NCBI RefSeq assembly: GCF_002931555.1
Contig: NZ_PSTZ01000011.1
Location: forward strand, 186,001-250,000
Reading direction: 5' to 3'
DNA: 64,000 nucleotides
Origin: Pseudoclavibacter sp. RFBB5
GTDB taxonomy: Bacteria; Actinomycetota; Actinomycetes; Actinomycetales; Microbacteriaceae
Below are positions 52,036 to 60,752 of the stretch, in pieces; the first letter of the stretch is position 1; each line of letters starts with the position of its first letter. Both the position numbers and the translations under genes were made by a program. The notes under the pieces were generated by a model. It was not told the origin of the DNA and did not search any database. It worked only from the letters and a program-made list of their open reading frames with translations.

Positions 52036-52539
52036 TCAGTCGAGGCTCTTGATCACTGTCGCTGGCGCCCCTCCGACGACCGTGCGCGGGGCTACGTCGT
52101 GCGTGACGACTGCTCCTGCCGCGACCACAGCATCGTCGCCGATCGTGACGCCTTGCATGATGAGTGCTGAGGCTCCGATCCAGACGTTTTTGCCGATCCG
52201 GATCGGCGCGGAGGTGACCTCCGTGCGCCGACGAGCGGGATCGACGGGATGCCCCGAGGTGAGCAGGCTCACGCTGGGGCCGAGCATCACGTCGTCGCCG
52301 ATCTCGATCCCGCCGATGTCGTTGAGCCGGCATCCCTGATTAATGAACACGTTCTTGCCGATCCGAATGTTCACACCGTGGTCGGTGTAGACGGGTGGGA
52401 TGAGGTTGAAGGAGTCATTGACCGGCTGCCCAATGAGGTCGCTCCACGTCGCTCGGACCTCGTCCTGCTGTTCGTACGGCAGCGCGTTGAGTTGCTCTGT
52501 CAGTCGAATCGCTCGTTGAACCCGCGCAGCAAATCCCAT
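52036..52539 (-). CDS. Sugar O-acetyltransferase (maltose/galactoside type)
   Basis: A 167-residue left-handed beta-helix acetyltransferase. Hexapeptide repeats run from about residue 55 to the end ([32 protein letters not shown]). The catalytic His is in T-S-G-H-P-V-D-P. It is shorter at the N-terminus than E. coli Maa. It is divergent from a LysR regulator that probably controls it; this pairing is common for such genes. Confidence 0.88.
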   Translation of the reverse strand: MGFAARVQRAIRLTEQLNALPYEQQDEVRATWSDLIGQPVNDSFNLIPPVYTDHGVNIRIGKNVFINQGCRLNDIGGIEIGDDVMLGPSVSLLTSGHPVDPARRRTEVTSAPIRIGKNVWIGASALIMQGVTIGDDAVVAAGAVVTHDVAPRTVVGGAPATVIKSLD

Positions 52540-52631
52540 GAATCTCTCCTCTTTTCACAACACTCTGTGGACTCATGAGAGCCAACCAGTGCAGGCTTGC
52601 TGGATCAAACAACCGTTGAACGTCGTGTCGC

Positions 52632-52646
52632 ACAACTGCTGGTTGT
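52632..52646. promoter_or_regulatory. LysR-type operator candidate
   Basis: ACAAC-TGCTG-GTTGT is a perfect 5-bp inverted repeat with the T/A and spacing of a LysR T-N11-A-like box, 15 bases upstream of the lysR-family start at 52662 and in the gap shared with the divergent acetyltransferase. Confidence 0.5.
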
Positions 52647-52661
52647 CTTTAGGGTTGAGGA

Positions 52662-53630
52662 ATGGATCTTGAGGCAGTGCGCACCTTCGTCGCGGTCGCA
52701 GACGCCGAGCAGTTCCAGGCAGCGGCTGACGATCTAGGGCTCACTCAGCAAGCAGTGTCGAAGCGGGTCGCGAAGCTTGAACGCGACCTCGGCGTCAGCC
52801 TGCTCGATCGCACGGCCCGGCGAGCGCGACTCAGCGTTGATGGACAGGTCTTTCTCCCGCACGCGCGCAACCTCCTCAAGGCGGCATCGCGTGCGGAGGA
52901 ATCGGTGCAGACCATGAAGCGCGCGTTCCGCGTCGACGTCTTGAACACCAGGACAGCCCCTGCGACGCATCTGCGGGAGTTTCACCGCTTGCAGCCCGAG
53001 GGTGAACTCGATGTCGTCACACTGCCCGACGCGGACACCGCTGCCGCGATCGCTGCGGTCCTCGACGGCACGATCGACGCAACGTTCCGAGCCCTCACGG
53101 ATTCCACGGTCTGCGTTCCCCCATCGATTCGAGCTGAGCGGGTGATCGAGGATCGCCACGAGCTGCTCGTGGGGCCGCGACACCCGCTGGCCAACTCCGT
53201 CACCGTCACGCTCGCGGATGTCCGGGCGTACCGAATCTGGATGCCCGGTATGCGCGCAAACACCGAGTGGGGAAACTATTACGCAGAGCTCAGCCACGAC
53301 TTTGGCCTGCGGATCGACACCGTGGGGCCGAGCTTCGGCGTCGACTCGCTGCTTGATGAACTTGCCGAGTCGGCGAGCCTCTCAACGCTCGTTGGTGAAG
53401 GGTCGCGGTACCTCTGGCCCGAGTCATACGACCTGCGGCGCATGCCAATCGTCGATCCCACGCCGGTCTACCCACATTCGATCCTGTGGCGAGCCGACAA
53501 CCCGCATCCAGTTCTCGCAGCCTTCCTCGAGCACATGCGCGGCCGGCGCCGGCCACCAACGTCAGACACGACCTGGGCACCGTCATGGAGGCACCGGACG
53601 GGAACTGGGTTGCCGCGAACCACGTCATGA
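52662..53630 (+). CDS. LysR-family transcriptional regulator
   Basis: A 322-residue regulator. Residues 1-60 carry the winged helix (L-G-L-T-Q-Q-A-V-S-K-R-V-A-K-L-E), and about 90-300 form a periplasmic-binding-like effector domain. The C-terminal 25 residues are basic and irregular, longer than typical. It is divergent from the acetyltransferase gene and likely activates it and represses itself. Effector unknown. Confidence 0.9.
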   Translation: MDLEAVRTFVAVADAEQFQAAADDLGLTQQAVSKRVAKLERDLGVSLLDRTARRARLSVDGQVFLPHARNLLKAASRAEESVQTMKRAFRVDVLNTRTAPATHLREFHRLQPEGELDVVTLPDADTAAAIAAVLDGTIDATFRALTDSTVCVPPSIRAERVIEDRHELLVGPRHPLANSVTVTLADVRAYRIWMPGMRANTEWGNYYAELSHDFGLRIDTVGPSFGVDSLLDELAESASLSTLVGEGSRYLWPESYDLRRMPIVDPTPVYPHSILWRADNPHPVLAAFLEHMRGRRRPPTSDTTWAPSWRHRTGTGLPRTTS

Positions 53631-53748
53631 CCAGCAACGCTCTGCCTCCGCGCGCATCCGGAGTCGAGCGTTGCCAGAGACCCTTGGGAAGCCGATAGGG
53701 CGCAGCGCGGAGGCTAGGTTCTCCTGCTGCAGGCGCGCTCGGCTTCGC

Positions 53749-53778
53749 GTGCACACGTGCACAAGTGCACACGTGCAC
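53749..53778. repeat. Tandem GTGCACACGTGCAC repeat
   Basis: Two perfect 14-bp copies (53749-53762, 53765-53778) separated by AA. Each contains two GTGCAC palindromes, so four identical hexamers lie in 30 bases. The site is between the convergent lysR and cmx genes; besides this repeat I see nothing in 53631-53854. Confidence 0.6.
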
Positions 53779-53854
53779 TGGCAGGGAGGTCGGCGTCGGA
53801 TCACGGGGCGCACGCCACAGTGGATCGTGCAGTATGGGCCGGTTGATGTTGTCG

Positions 53855-55003
53855 TCAGCTGACGACTTTCTTGGGGTTGAGTGCTGCGATCACGAGGGCG
53901 AGTCCGGTGAGGCCGGCTGCGGTCCACACTGGGCCTAGCGTGCCGGCTCCGCCCGCGAGGGCTGCTCCGCCGAGGATTGGTCCCGTGGCGGCTCCGATGT
54001 TGAGTGCTGCGGTGGCGTAGGAGCCGCCCATGGTTGGTGCGTTCGCTGCTGCGTAGAGCACTCGAGCGATGAGGGTGCTGCCGACGCCGAAGGAGAGAAC
54101 TCCTTGGGTAAAGACGAGGATGAGCAGCGCGGTGGGGTGCGATGCGAGCAGTGCCAGCGCGATCCATCCGAGAAGCAGTAGCGGGCCGCCGAACGCGATG
54201 ACGGCTCCTGGTCGGTGATCGGAGAGTCGACCGGCGAGTGAGACGCCGATGAAGGACCCGACCCCGAAAAGTACGAGCACCACTGAGATCCAGGTTTCGT
54301 TGAGGCCTGCGGTGTCGGTCACGACGGGGGCGAGGAAGGTGAATGCGGCGAAGGTGCCGCCGTTGATGAGGGCTCCGAGTGTCATCGTGAGCAGGAGTCG
54401 AGGTGTGCGCAGTTGGCTGAGTTCGGCTCGCAGTCGTGGAGGTGTTGCCTGTTGTTCTGGCTGCTTCCGTATCCCGCGGAGGATGCCGATGGCGGCGGGG
54501 ATGCAGAGCAGCGCGACGGTCCAGAACGTTGTGCGCCAACCGAGCGCGGTACCGAGAAGGGCTCCCGCGGGAACGCCGGCGACGGTTGCGATTGTGGTTC
54601 CTGACAACAGGATGGCGAGTGCGCGTCCTTTCCGGTCCGCAGGGACAAGCGTGGTTGCTGTGGCGAGTGCCACTGCGAGGAAGCCAGCGTTCGCGAGGGC
54701 GCTGAGGACACGAGTTGCGAGAAGGAGGGCGAAGTCGGGGGTGGCCGCGCCGACGATGTGGCAGGCGGTGAACACGATGAGGCAGACGAGCAGGACCGCC
54801 CGTGGGGGCCAGCGGCGCGCGAACGCGGCCATCAGGGGTGCGCCGATGACCATTCCGCTGGCGAACGCGGAGGTCAGGAGGCCTGCGACGCCGATGGTGA
54901 CGTCGAGGTCAGTGGCGATAGCGGGCAGGAGTCCCGCGAGCATGAATTCTGAGGTGCCCATGACGAAGACCGCCAGGGCAAGCATGTAGAGGGCGAGAGG
55001 CAT
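53855..55003 (-). CDS. cmx: Cmx/CmrA-type chloramphenicol exporter
   Basis: A 382-residue 12-TM MFS exporter. It closely matches my memory of the corynebacterial and streptomycete Cmx/CmlR/CmrA exporters along its length: an N-terminal L-A-V-F-V-M-G-T-S-E-F-M-L-A-G-L-L, an F-A-R-R-W-P-P-R loop, R-V-L-S-A-L-A-N-A-G-F-L-A-V-A-L, and G-G-S-Y-A-T-A-A-L-N-I-G-A. It should confer resistance to chloramphenicol by proton-driven export. In Corynebacterium it travels on Tn5564. A serine recombinase lies upstream here, consistent with acquisition. The percentage identity cannot be given without alignment. Confidence 0.85.
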   Translation of the reverse strand: MPLALYMLALAVFVMGTSEFMLAGLLPAIATDLDVTIGVAGLLTSAFASGMVIGAPLMAAFARRWPPRAVLLVCLIVFTACHIVGAATPDFALLLATRVLSALANAGFLAVALATATTLVPADRKGRALAILLSGTTIATVAGVPAGALLGTALGWRTTFWTVALLCIPAAIGILRGIRKQPEQQATPPRLRAELSQLRTPRLLLTMTLGALINGGTFAAFTFLAPVVTDTAGLNETWISVVLVLFGVGSFIGVSLAGRLSDHRPGAVIAFGGPLLLLGWIALALLASHPTALLILVFTQGVLSFGVGSTLIARVLYAAANAPTMGGSYATAALNIGAATGPILGGAALAGGAGTLGPVWTAAGLTGLALVIAALNPKKVVS

Positions 55004-55028
55004 CGAGTGCTCCGTGGTGAGTGATCAG

Positions 55029-55043
55029 CAGAAGAATCTTCTG
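55029..55043. promoter_or_regulatory. Palindrome upstream of the chloramphenicol exporter
   Basis: CAGAAGA-A-TCTTCTG is a perfect 7-bp inverted repeat 25 bases before the cmx start, with an outer GTGA...TCAC pair that extends it with bulges. It could be an operator or part of an attenuator in the 5' leader. Confidence 0.45.
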
Positions 55044-55333
55044 GTCACCATGGCCAGCGCGCCGGAGCTTGCCGAGCAGGCCCGCTCAGAAGCGCGGGCT
55101 GGTGTGCTCAGTGATGTGCGGGGCTGGCGGTGTGACCGACAACCCCTGACCTGTCTGACTCGGGACTCGACATGCCCCGAATGCTACACGCGGGACGCCT
55201 GCGCGTAGCCAGCAAGAAGGGGCTCCGCTGCGCGCATCGAGCAGCAACGTCACACGCAGGAGGGAGCCGTGTCCACACCTCGGGCCGGCTCGCCGAAGCT
55301 GGCCACAACTCGGACCGGAGTCGCGCGCCGCGC

Positions 55334-55999
55334 TCAGAGTCGCGTGATCGGAACCGTCATCCCATGGAGTGCTGGAGGGTGGGTCCCCTGCTCGACCTCC
55401 GGGGGCAGCTCCGCCTCGACCGGCTCGGCGGTTTGGAGTCGTCGGTAGAGCGTTGCGCGTGAGATGCCGAGATTGCGGGCAACTTCGGCCACTGGCACGT
55501 CGGCGGCGACCAGGTGGGCTGCGTTGCGTAGTTGGCTGTCGGTGATCTTCCGTGGCCGGCCTCCGAGATTGGCTCCAGCTGCTCGTCGCTTGCTGACCGA
55601 GTCCAAGACGCGTTCGCGTTTGATCTCCAGTTCCATCTGCGCGAGGGCGGCCATGACGGTAAACACCATCGATCCCATGGGGGTTGAGGTGTCGACGTCT
55701 CCCCCACCGAGATTCAGCACCCGAAGTGCGACACCCTCTGCGCGCAGCTCTTCGGCCAGTGTCAGCATGTTGCCGGTCGAGCGGCCCAGCCGGTCGAGGG
55801 TCGTGACGACGAACGTGTCACCGTCCTCCAGTGCACGCAGGGCCTTATCGAGGGCGGGGCGTGATGCGTGGGCGCCTGAGGCTCCTCGATCGATGTAGAG
55901 GTCGTCCGTGCGAACGCCGCCCCCTCGAAGGTCGACCTCTTGCCGGTCGGTGTCTTGGTGTCGGGTCGAGACGCGGGCATAGCCGATGAGTTTGGGCAC
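55334..55999 (-). CDS. Serine recombinase (resolvase/invertase)
   Basis: A 221-residue small serine recombinase. The catalytic domain (1-140) carries the nucleophile Ser11 in Y-A-R-V-S-T-R-H-Q-D-T and T-L-D-R-L-G-R-S motif. The C-terminal domain has a helix-turn-helix for site binding (A-E-V-A-R-N-L-G-I-S-R-A-T-L-Y-R-R). It is close to Tn3-family TnpR and Gin-type invertases. It presumably acts on the dyads just upstream (56001-56152) and may have mobilised the neighbouring cmx. No transposase accompanies it. Confidence 0.9.
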   Translation of the reverse strand: MPKLIGYARVSTRHQDTDRQEVDLRGGGVRTDDLYIDRGASGAHASRPALDKALRALEDGDTFVVTTLDRLGRSTGNMLTLAEELRAEGVALRVLNLGGGDVDTSTPMGSMVFTVMAALAQMELEIKRERVLDSVSKRRAAGANLGGRPRKITDSQLRNAAHLVAADVPVAEVARNLGISRATLYRRLQTAEPVEAELPPEVEQGTHPPALHGMTVPITRL

Positions 56000-56000
56000 A

Positions 56001-56152
56001 GTTCTCCTGTCGCGAAACCAACGGTGAAGACCCGACTCTAGTGGCGTGGCTGTGACACATAGTTATGAGAATCGTGTGTCGCGGATTTCCGGGACCCACT
56101 CCCCTGGTTCGTTGTCTCAGTCGCGGCGTCTCAAAACCCTAGGGTTGTGAGA
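56001..56152. other. res-like region upstream of the serine recombinase
   Basis: The region holds several dyads, as a resolution site would. CTCCTGTCGCGAAA is at 56004-56017. GTGACACA (56052-56059) faces TGTGTCGC (56075-56082) with GTTATGAGA between. A 24-bp palindrome centred on CCCTAGGG spans 56129-56152 with one mismatched pair. The last overlaps the stop codon of the 138-aa gene. TGTC-type half-sites resemble Tn3-family res sites. Confidence 0.5.
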
Positions 56153-56555
56153 ACTCCCATCTGCGGCCGCGGCGTCCCCCGAACTTGGGAACCACGACTG
56201 TGGTCATGTAGAGCTCGCGTTGCAGTTCGATCGCGAGGGTCAGGCCTTGCTGGCACCACGTGTCCAGTGCGTCGAGGTTGGTGCACTCTGTGAAGGGGTT
56301 GCCCAGCTCTTCCCAGCGGGCCGCCCAATGGCGGAGACGATCAGCCATGTTCGGTGTGATGTTGAAGTGTTCGGGGTCGGCACCTCCACCGTCTGAAAAA
56401 AGGAAGCAGCCGGTGCCCCACTCCGGTGAGAGGCGCAAGCAACGAAGCTTGCCAGCCCTGCGCAGCGCGGCGTGCTTGATGGCGTCGGCGTCAGAGATGC
56501 CGTCGGGGGCGATGAGCTCGACTTGGGTCACTGGGTCCAGGAGGCGGTGTGACAT
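56139..56555 (-). CDS. Hypothetical protein
   Basis: A 138-residue soluble protein starting at ATG 56555 with M-S-H-R-L-L-D-P. It is acidic then mixed, with several Trp and Cys (H-W-A-A-R-W, F-T-E-C-T-N-L-D-A-L) and a basic C-terminus (K-F-G-G-R-R-G-R-R-W). I do not recognise a family. Its 3' end is in the res-like palindrome. Composition is a little less GC-rich than the core chromosome. Confidence 0.5.
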   Translation of the reverse strand: MSHRLLDPVTQVELIAPDGISDADAIKHAALRRAGKLRCLRLSPEWGTGCFLFSDGGGADPEHFNITPNMADRLRHWAARWEELGNPFTECTNLDALDTWCQQGLTLAIELQRELYMTTVVVPKFGGRRGRRWEFSQP

Positions 56556-56735
56556 ATCCCCACTCAACACCACGCGGCGCCGTGCTCGGTCGGTCGATTC
56601 GCGCCCCGCGCCTGATTGGGTGCTCCCCCGGCCTCCTGGCCCTCGTGAGACATTGCAAGAGGTTTCGGTGCGCGCGGACATCTCATGAGCGATCGCTCTT
56701 GAGTCCGACGTAGCGTCGTAGCGTGCACTGAGCTC

Positions 56736-57650
56736 ATGAACTTCACCGCACTCACTCGCGCTCGCTCTGATGTCCCCGGGTTGTCCTATGCTCAGGCTTT
56801 GAAGGGGTCGGGGTGCCGCTGGCGTGGTGTCGCCGCGATCATTACCGGGTTGGGGATTTTTGCGTTCCTCGTCTTCGTTGCGAGTGCTCCCGTCGCGATT
56901 GCGCTCGACATGCTGCTGGGGCAGGCGCCGTTCGATCCCGATGATCCCAGCATCACTATTGGGCTGTGGGCTGGGGGAAATCTCCTGATCGCTGCGATGA
57001 TCCCCGTAGCCGGTCTGCTGCAGTGGGCGTTCTATGGTGTTCGTCCCGGTGCGCTGTCTTCACTGCTCGGGCGCTTCCGTTGGGGATGGTGTGCAAAGAT
57101 GGCGGCTTTCTTTCTGCCGTTCTGGCTCCTCGTCTCCGTGGTCGTGAACTTCGCAGCACCTGCTGGTGCCCCAGTCTTGTCTGGGGCGAACCTGATGCTT
57201 GTCGGAATTGCTCTGGTGACGATTCCCCTGCAGTCGGCAGGCGAGGAGTATCTCTTCCGCGGTTTGTTCTTTCGGGCTGTCGGGTCGTTTTTTGCTCGGC
57301 GCTGGGTGGCGATTGTGTCGGCGCTCGTGCTGACGTCTGTGGGGTTTGCTGTGTTCCACGCTCCGAGCAGTGGGTGGGCGCTGGGGTATTACGTCGTCGT
57401 GGGAGTGTGTTTCGCTGTCTTGACGCAGCTCACGGGTGGACTCGAAGCCAGTTCGTTGGCTCATGCCACGGGCAACACCATGCTCACGCTGCCTATTGTT
57501 CTCAGCGGCAACCTGGACAATCTGACGGTCGTCTCCGGGCCTCTTCTGATGGTCCCCATGATCGCAATGGTGCTAGCGACCGTTGTCCTCGGGTGGTGGG
57601 GTCGACGACGTGAGATGACGGGTCGCGCGGATCCAGCGGCAACCAGTTAG
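56736..57650 (+). CDS. CPBP-family intramembrane metalloprotease
   Basis: A 304-residue membrane protein with about eight segments. The CPBP (CAAX protease/ABI) motifs are present: E-E-x-x-x-R as G-E-E-Y-L-F-R-G near residue 170, F-A-V-F-H-A with the second metal His near 205, and L-A-H-A-T-G-N near 245. It is a putative intramembrane zinc-dependent protease; in bacteria these proteins often concern bacteriocin self-immunity or envelope stress. Substrate unknown. Confidence 0.85.
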   Translation: MNFTALTRARSDVPGLSYAQALKGSGCRWRGVAAIITGLGIFAFLVFVASAPVAIALDMLLGQAPFDPDDPSITIGLWAGGNLLIAAMIPVAGLLQWAFYGVRPGALSSLLGRFRWGWCAKMAAFFLPFWLLVSVVVNFAAPAGAPVLSGANLMLVGIALVTIPLQSAGEEYLFRGLFFRAVGSFFARRWVAIVSALVLTSVGFAVFHAPSSGWALGYYVVVGVCFAVLTQLTGGLEASSLAHATGNTMLTLPIVLSGNLDNLTVVSGPLLMVPMIAMVLATVVLGWWGRRREMTGRADPAATS

Positions 57651-57826
57651 GTGACCTGCGCTCTCCCTGGCCACGTGCCCACAGGCGCAACCCTCCGCGG
57701 AGGCTCAGTCGCGCTACTTGACTCCGCCCCTACGTCATAGTTTGTACTTGGTTGCATGCGTCATTCCCGCGGCAAGCATCAACTCGGACTCGACTGGAGC
57801 CCTCGACTTCGACGACCGGGCGAGCA

Positions 57827-58591
57827 GTGAGGAGCAACGAATTAAGTTCTCTCGCCGGAGTCACCACCCGAACCCTGCGCCATTACCACCAGATCGGGGT
57901 CCTTGATGAGCCACCGCGAAGTGCGAACGGATACCGGCAGTACGACGTCCACGACCTCATCCGTGTGCTGCGAATCCGCCAACTCGCTGCCCTCGGGGTC
58001 TCACTGGACCGGATGCCGAGCTTGCTCGAAGACGCGACTGCGGACGCTCCAGAGATGCTCGAGCAGCTTGACACCGAACTCACTACAGAGATCGAGCGGC
58101 TCTGTTCGCGGCGCACCCTCGTCGCCCAGCTTCGCGCGCAGCCCATGTCTCCGGATCTCCCCCTCGAGCTCGCCCCCTTGCTCGCTGCGGTGATGGGCCA
58201 GTCGTCCTCCAACATTGAACGGATGGACCGGGATCAGACTGTGCTCCTGGCGCACCTCGCCGACCGCGACGGGATGGCGAGCTTGACCGCACTCTACGAA
58301 CGACTGAGCCATCCGGAGTTACTCCCCTCACTCATCGAGAGCACCAGCGCGTTCTCCCGACTTGGAGAGCACACTACGGACGATGAACTCGATACCCTCG
58401 TGACCCACTTCGTCGACACCTTCGCAACGGTCATCGAGGCGCATAGCGACATCTCGGCCAGCCTCGACAGTCGAGGCGCCACAGGGCTCTTCGACGAATA
58501 CACGGCAACAACGCTCAATGCGACACAACGGCGCGCGCTCGTGGCCACCGTCGAGCGTCTCGAAGCGCGCGAGCCTAGGGGCGCCAACTGA
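57827..58591 (+). CDS. MerR-family transcriptional regulator
   Basis: A 254-residue regulator. Start GTG 57827 gives the canonical MerR N-terminus: S-S-L-A-G-V-T-T-R-T-L-R-H-Y-H-Q-I-G-V-L, wing and R-Q-Y-D-V-H-D-L-I-R-V-L. The long C-terminal helical and effector region (about 120-254) has no recognised ligand pocket. A weak TTGACT (57718-57723) to TTGTAC (57742-57747) pair with an 18-bp spacer lies about 80 bases upstream. The neighbouring AI-2E transporter may be a target. Confidence 0.82.
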   Translation: MRSNELSSLAGVTTRTLRHYHQIGVLDEPPRSANGYRQYDVHDLIRVLRIRQLAALGVSLDRMPSLLEDATADAPEMLEQLDTELTTEIERLCSRRTLVAQLRAQPMSPDLPLELAPLLAAVMGQSSSNIERMDRDQTVLLAHLADRDGMASLTALYERLSHPELLPSLIESTSAFSRLGEHTTDDELDTLVTHFVDTFATVIEAHSDISASLDSRGATGLFDEYTATTLNATQRRALVATVERLEAREPRGAN

Positions 58592-58891
58592 TCGGCCTGT
58601 CGAAGAGCGCCATAGGTAGCACGTACGCCTCCTGCTCCTACTGGACCGGCTCTGGTTCAGGTCGCGTCAGTTCACCGCAGTTCCGCTCGACATCACGACT
58701 GTCGTCGTCGTGCGACTTGCGGTCGCGAGCCCAACCATCTGGAACTTTCTCGACAAGCGTCGAACCAGGGGGAGTTTAACGAGCGACCACAGACCGAATT
58801 TCACACTCACGTGACGTTATCGACCGGACTCCGATCCTGCCCGGAACAGCGGCGACGCGCGAGACACTCCCACTGCCCTGGAAGGAACATC
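58592..58891. other. Non-coding gap, 300 bases
   Basis: Between the MerR gene and the AI-2E transporter. I see no gene, no clear promoter hexamers and no strong dyad except the ribosome binding site GGAAGGAA at its right end. Confidence 0.4.
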
Positions 58892-60289
58892 ATGCGCAGA
58901 TTCTCACGATTCGTGCCCCGCGGCCGACGTTCGCCGAGGAGCGCCACCGGCACCTCAACCGATGGGATGTGTGTCCCGAGAGAGCACAGCGCCGCATCGC
59001 CCGACTCGCCTCCCCGCCCACCGGTCCCCCATGTCGACGCCCCTGGGCACGACGAAGTCATGGTCGGTGGCGCCGCCGTCCAGTCTTACGCGCCAGACGA
59101 CGGAGAGGGGCGAGGTCGTCGACCGACAAGCGTCGGAGTGATGTGGACGGACCAATTCGGTCGGATCGCGACCCGCGCGGTGCAGGGGCTCGTGGTCGTC
59201 ACTGCGGCCGCGTTGCTCATCTGGGGTGGCCGCGAGATCGCGATCGTCATCATCCCGGTCCTGCTCGCGCTGATCGTCTCGTCGGCGACGTGGCCGCTCA
59301 TCAAGGTCCTCACCTCGAACGGGTGGCCGCGGGCTCTGGCCACTGTCCTCCTCCTGCTGGCGCTGATCGTGTTCCTCGGAGGAGCCCTCGCGCTCGTCGT
59401 GCTCTTCGTCAGCAACCAGTGGGAAGAGCTTTCCGATCAAGCCGTGCAGGGCTTCAACCAGTTGGTCGACTGGGCGAATCGCACGTTCCCACTCACGATC
59501 GACCAAGACCAGATCAACGACTGGATCGCGCAAGCGCAGGACTTCATCTTCTCGAATCAGTTTGGATCGGTTGCGGCCAGCGGTCTCACGACCGGCATCT
59601 CGTCTGTGGCAGCATTCGCGACCAGTACCGTCCTCTTCGTCGTCATACTGTTCTTCTTCATGAAGGACGGGCCCGTTATCTGGGGCTTCCTGACCAAGGC
59701 TGTGACCGGAGCAAAGCGGCGACGCGTGCATCTCATGGGGTCTCGGGCCGTGCACGTCATGGGTGGCTATGTGCGAGGGACGGTCATCGTCGCGTTCGTT
59801 GACGCAGTGTTCATCGGCGTCGGACTGCTCATCATCGGCGTGCCGCTCGCGTTCCCACTTGCGGTCCTCGTCTTCATCCTGGCGTTCATCCCGATCGTGG
59901 GTGCAACCCTGGCTGGCGTGATCGCCGCGCTCGTCACCCTCGTCACCAACGGACTCGTCCCCGCAGTTGTTGTCGTCGGCATCGTCGTACTCGTCAATCA
60001 GCTCGAGGGGAACTTCCTGCAACCCATCGTGCTCGGCAGGTCGCTAAGGCTGCACGAACTCGTCGTGCTCATTGCCCTCGCAGTCGGGACCGTGCTGGGC
60101 AACATCGTTGGCACGCTACTCGCTGTGCCGATCACCGCCGTCGGCTGGGCGCTCATCCGCGCCTGGCATGAACCGCTCGAGAAACTGCAGGACGAGGCGT
60201 TGCTGGAAGACGCCGTCCTACAGCGCCTCCCGTGGCTACAAGCGGGCGAACCGAGACAATCCGACGACACAACGGTCGAGAACTTGTAA
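58892..60289 (+). CDS. AI-2E family transporter (UPF0118)
   Basis: A 465-residue membrane protein with a polar 75-residue N-terminus and seven to eight hydrophobic segments. It has the UPF0118 features I-S-L-like long helical loop (Q-D-Q-I-N-D-W-I-A-Q-A) and the C-terminal V-L-V-N-Q-L-E-G-N-F-L-Q-P-I-V-L-G-R-S-L. Despite the family name most members have unknown substrates, and some are Na+/H+ antiporters. ATG 58892 follows GGAAGGAA, which decides against the earlier frame start at 58811. Confidence 0.85.
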   Translation: MRRFSRFVPRGRRSPRSATGTSTDGMCVPREHSAASPDSPPRPPVPHVDAPGHDEVMVGGAAVQSYAPDDGEGRGRRPTSVGVMWTDQFGRIATRAVQGLVVVTAAALLIWGGREIAIVIIPVLLALIVSSATWPLIKVLTSNGWPRALATVLLLLALIVFLGGALALVVLFVSNQWEELSDQAVQGFNQLVDWANRTFPLTIDQDQINDWIAQAQDFIFSNQFGSVAASGLTTGISSVAAFATSTVLFVVILFFFMKDGPVIWGFLTKAVTGAKRRRVHLMGSRAVHVMGGYVRGTVIVAFVDAVFIGVGLLIIGVPLAFPLAVLVFILAFIPIVGATLAGVIAALVTLVTNGLVPAVVVVGIVVLVNQLEGNFLQPIVLGRSLRLHELVVLIALAVGTVLGNIVGTLLAVPITAVGWALIRAWHEPLEKLQDEALLEDAVLQRLPWLQAGEPRQSDDTTVENL

Positions 60290-60752
60290 GTCCGTGGGGT
60301 CGACAGGTGAGAAATTCGTCCCCCTGGACTGCCCAACGAGCGATGGGTGAACGTCGTGCAGGCTGTGTATCACGGCTCCAGTGTTCTGAATCCGCCACCC
60401 ATGAGTTTCGCGAAGCGGGGTGACGGCAACGTTTTCTCGATCATGATGCTGTGATGGTGAGCAGTGAACCGAAGGAGCACATTCTGCGCCTGGCTTCCGG
60501 CTCGTTGCGACAGGGGCGTCGCGTGCAGTGGTGCTGGCGGAATCGTAATTACTGGGGTCGAAAACGGACTTCGTCTCACGGTGGTACCCGATGGCGGCGA
60601 GCTTCGAAACAACGCCGTTCAGGTGTTGGAGAACGTGTACGCAACTGGTGCTCGAGCCTCGCCGGTTCCGGATAGCGTCATGTCTCATAACCCTCCTGTC
60701 GCGAAATGTATGGGTTTCGCGACTGGAACCCGCCGTGTGTCCTGCAGAGACG
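60290..60752. other. Non-coding gap with a res-like remnant
   Basis: A 463-bp gap with no convincing gene. At 60683-60722 it contains TCTCATAAC, CTCCTGTCGCGAAA and TTTCGCGA. TCGCGAAA and TTTCGCGA form an 8-bp inverted repeat with an 8-bp spacer. CTCCTGTCGCGAAA is shared exactly with 56004-56017 and TCTCATAAC is the inverse of GTTATGAGA at 56062-56070. Confidence 0.5.

Noticed and set aside
53749-53778. Short CRISPR-like array
   Set aside because: Repeat units are separated by two bases, with no spacers and no cas genes in the window.
60451-60675. 74-residue frame in the gap before the nucleotide-sugar dehydrogenase
   Set aside because: Basic, Trp/Arg-rich composition, no family, no ribosome binding site; more likely non-coding remnant DNA.
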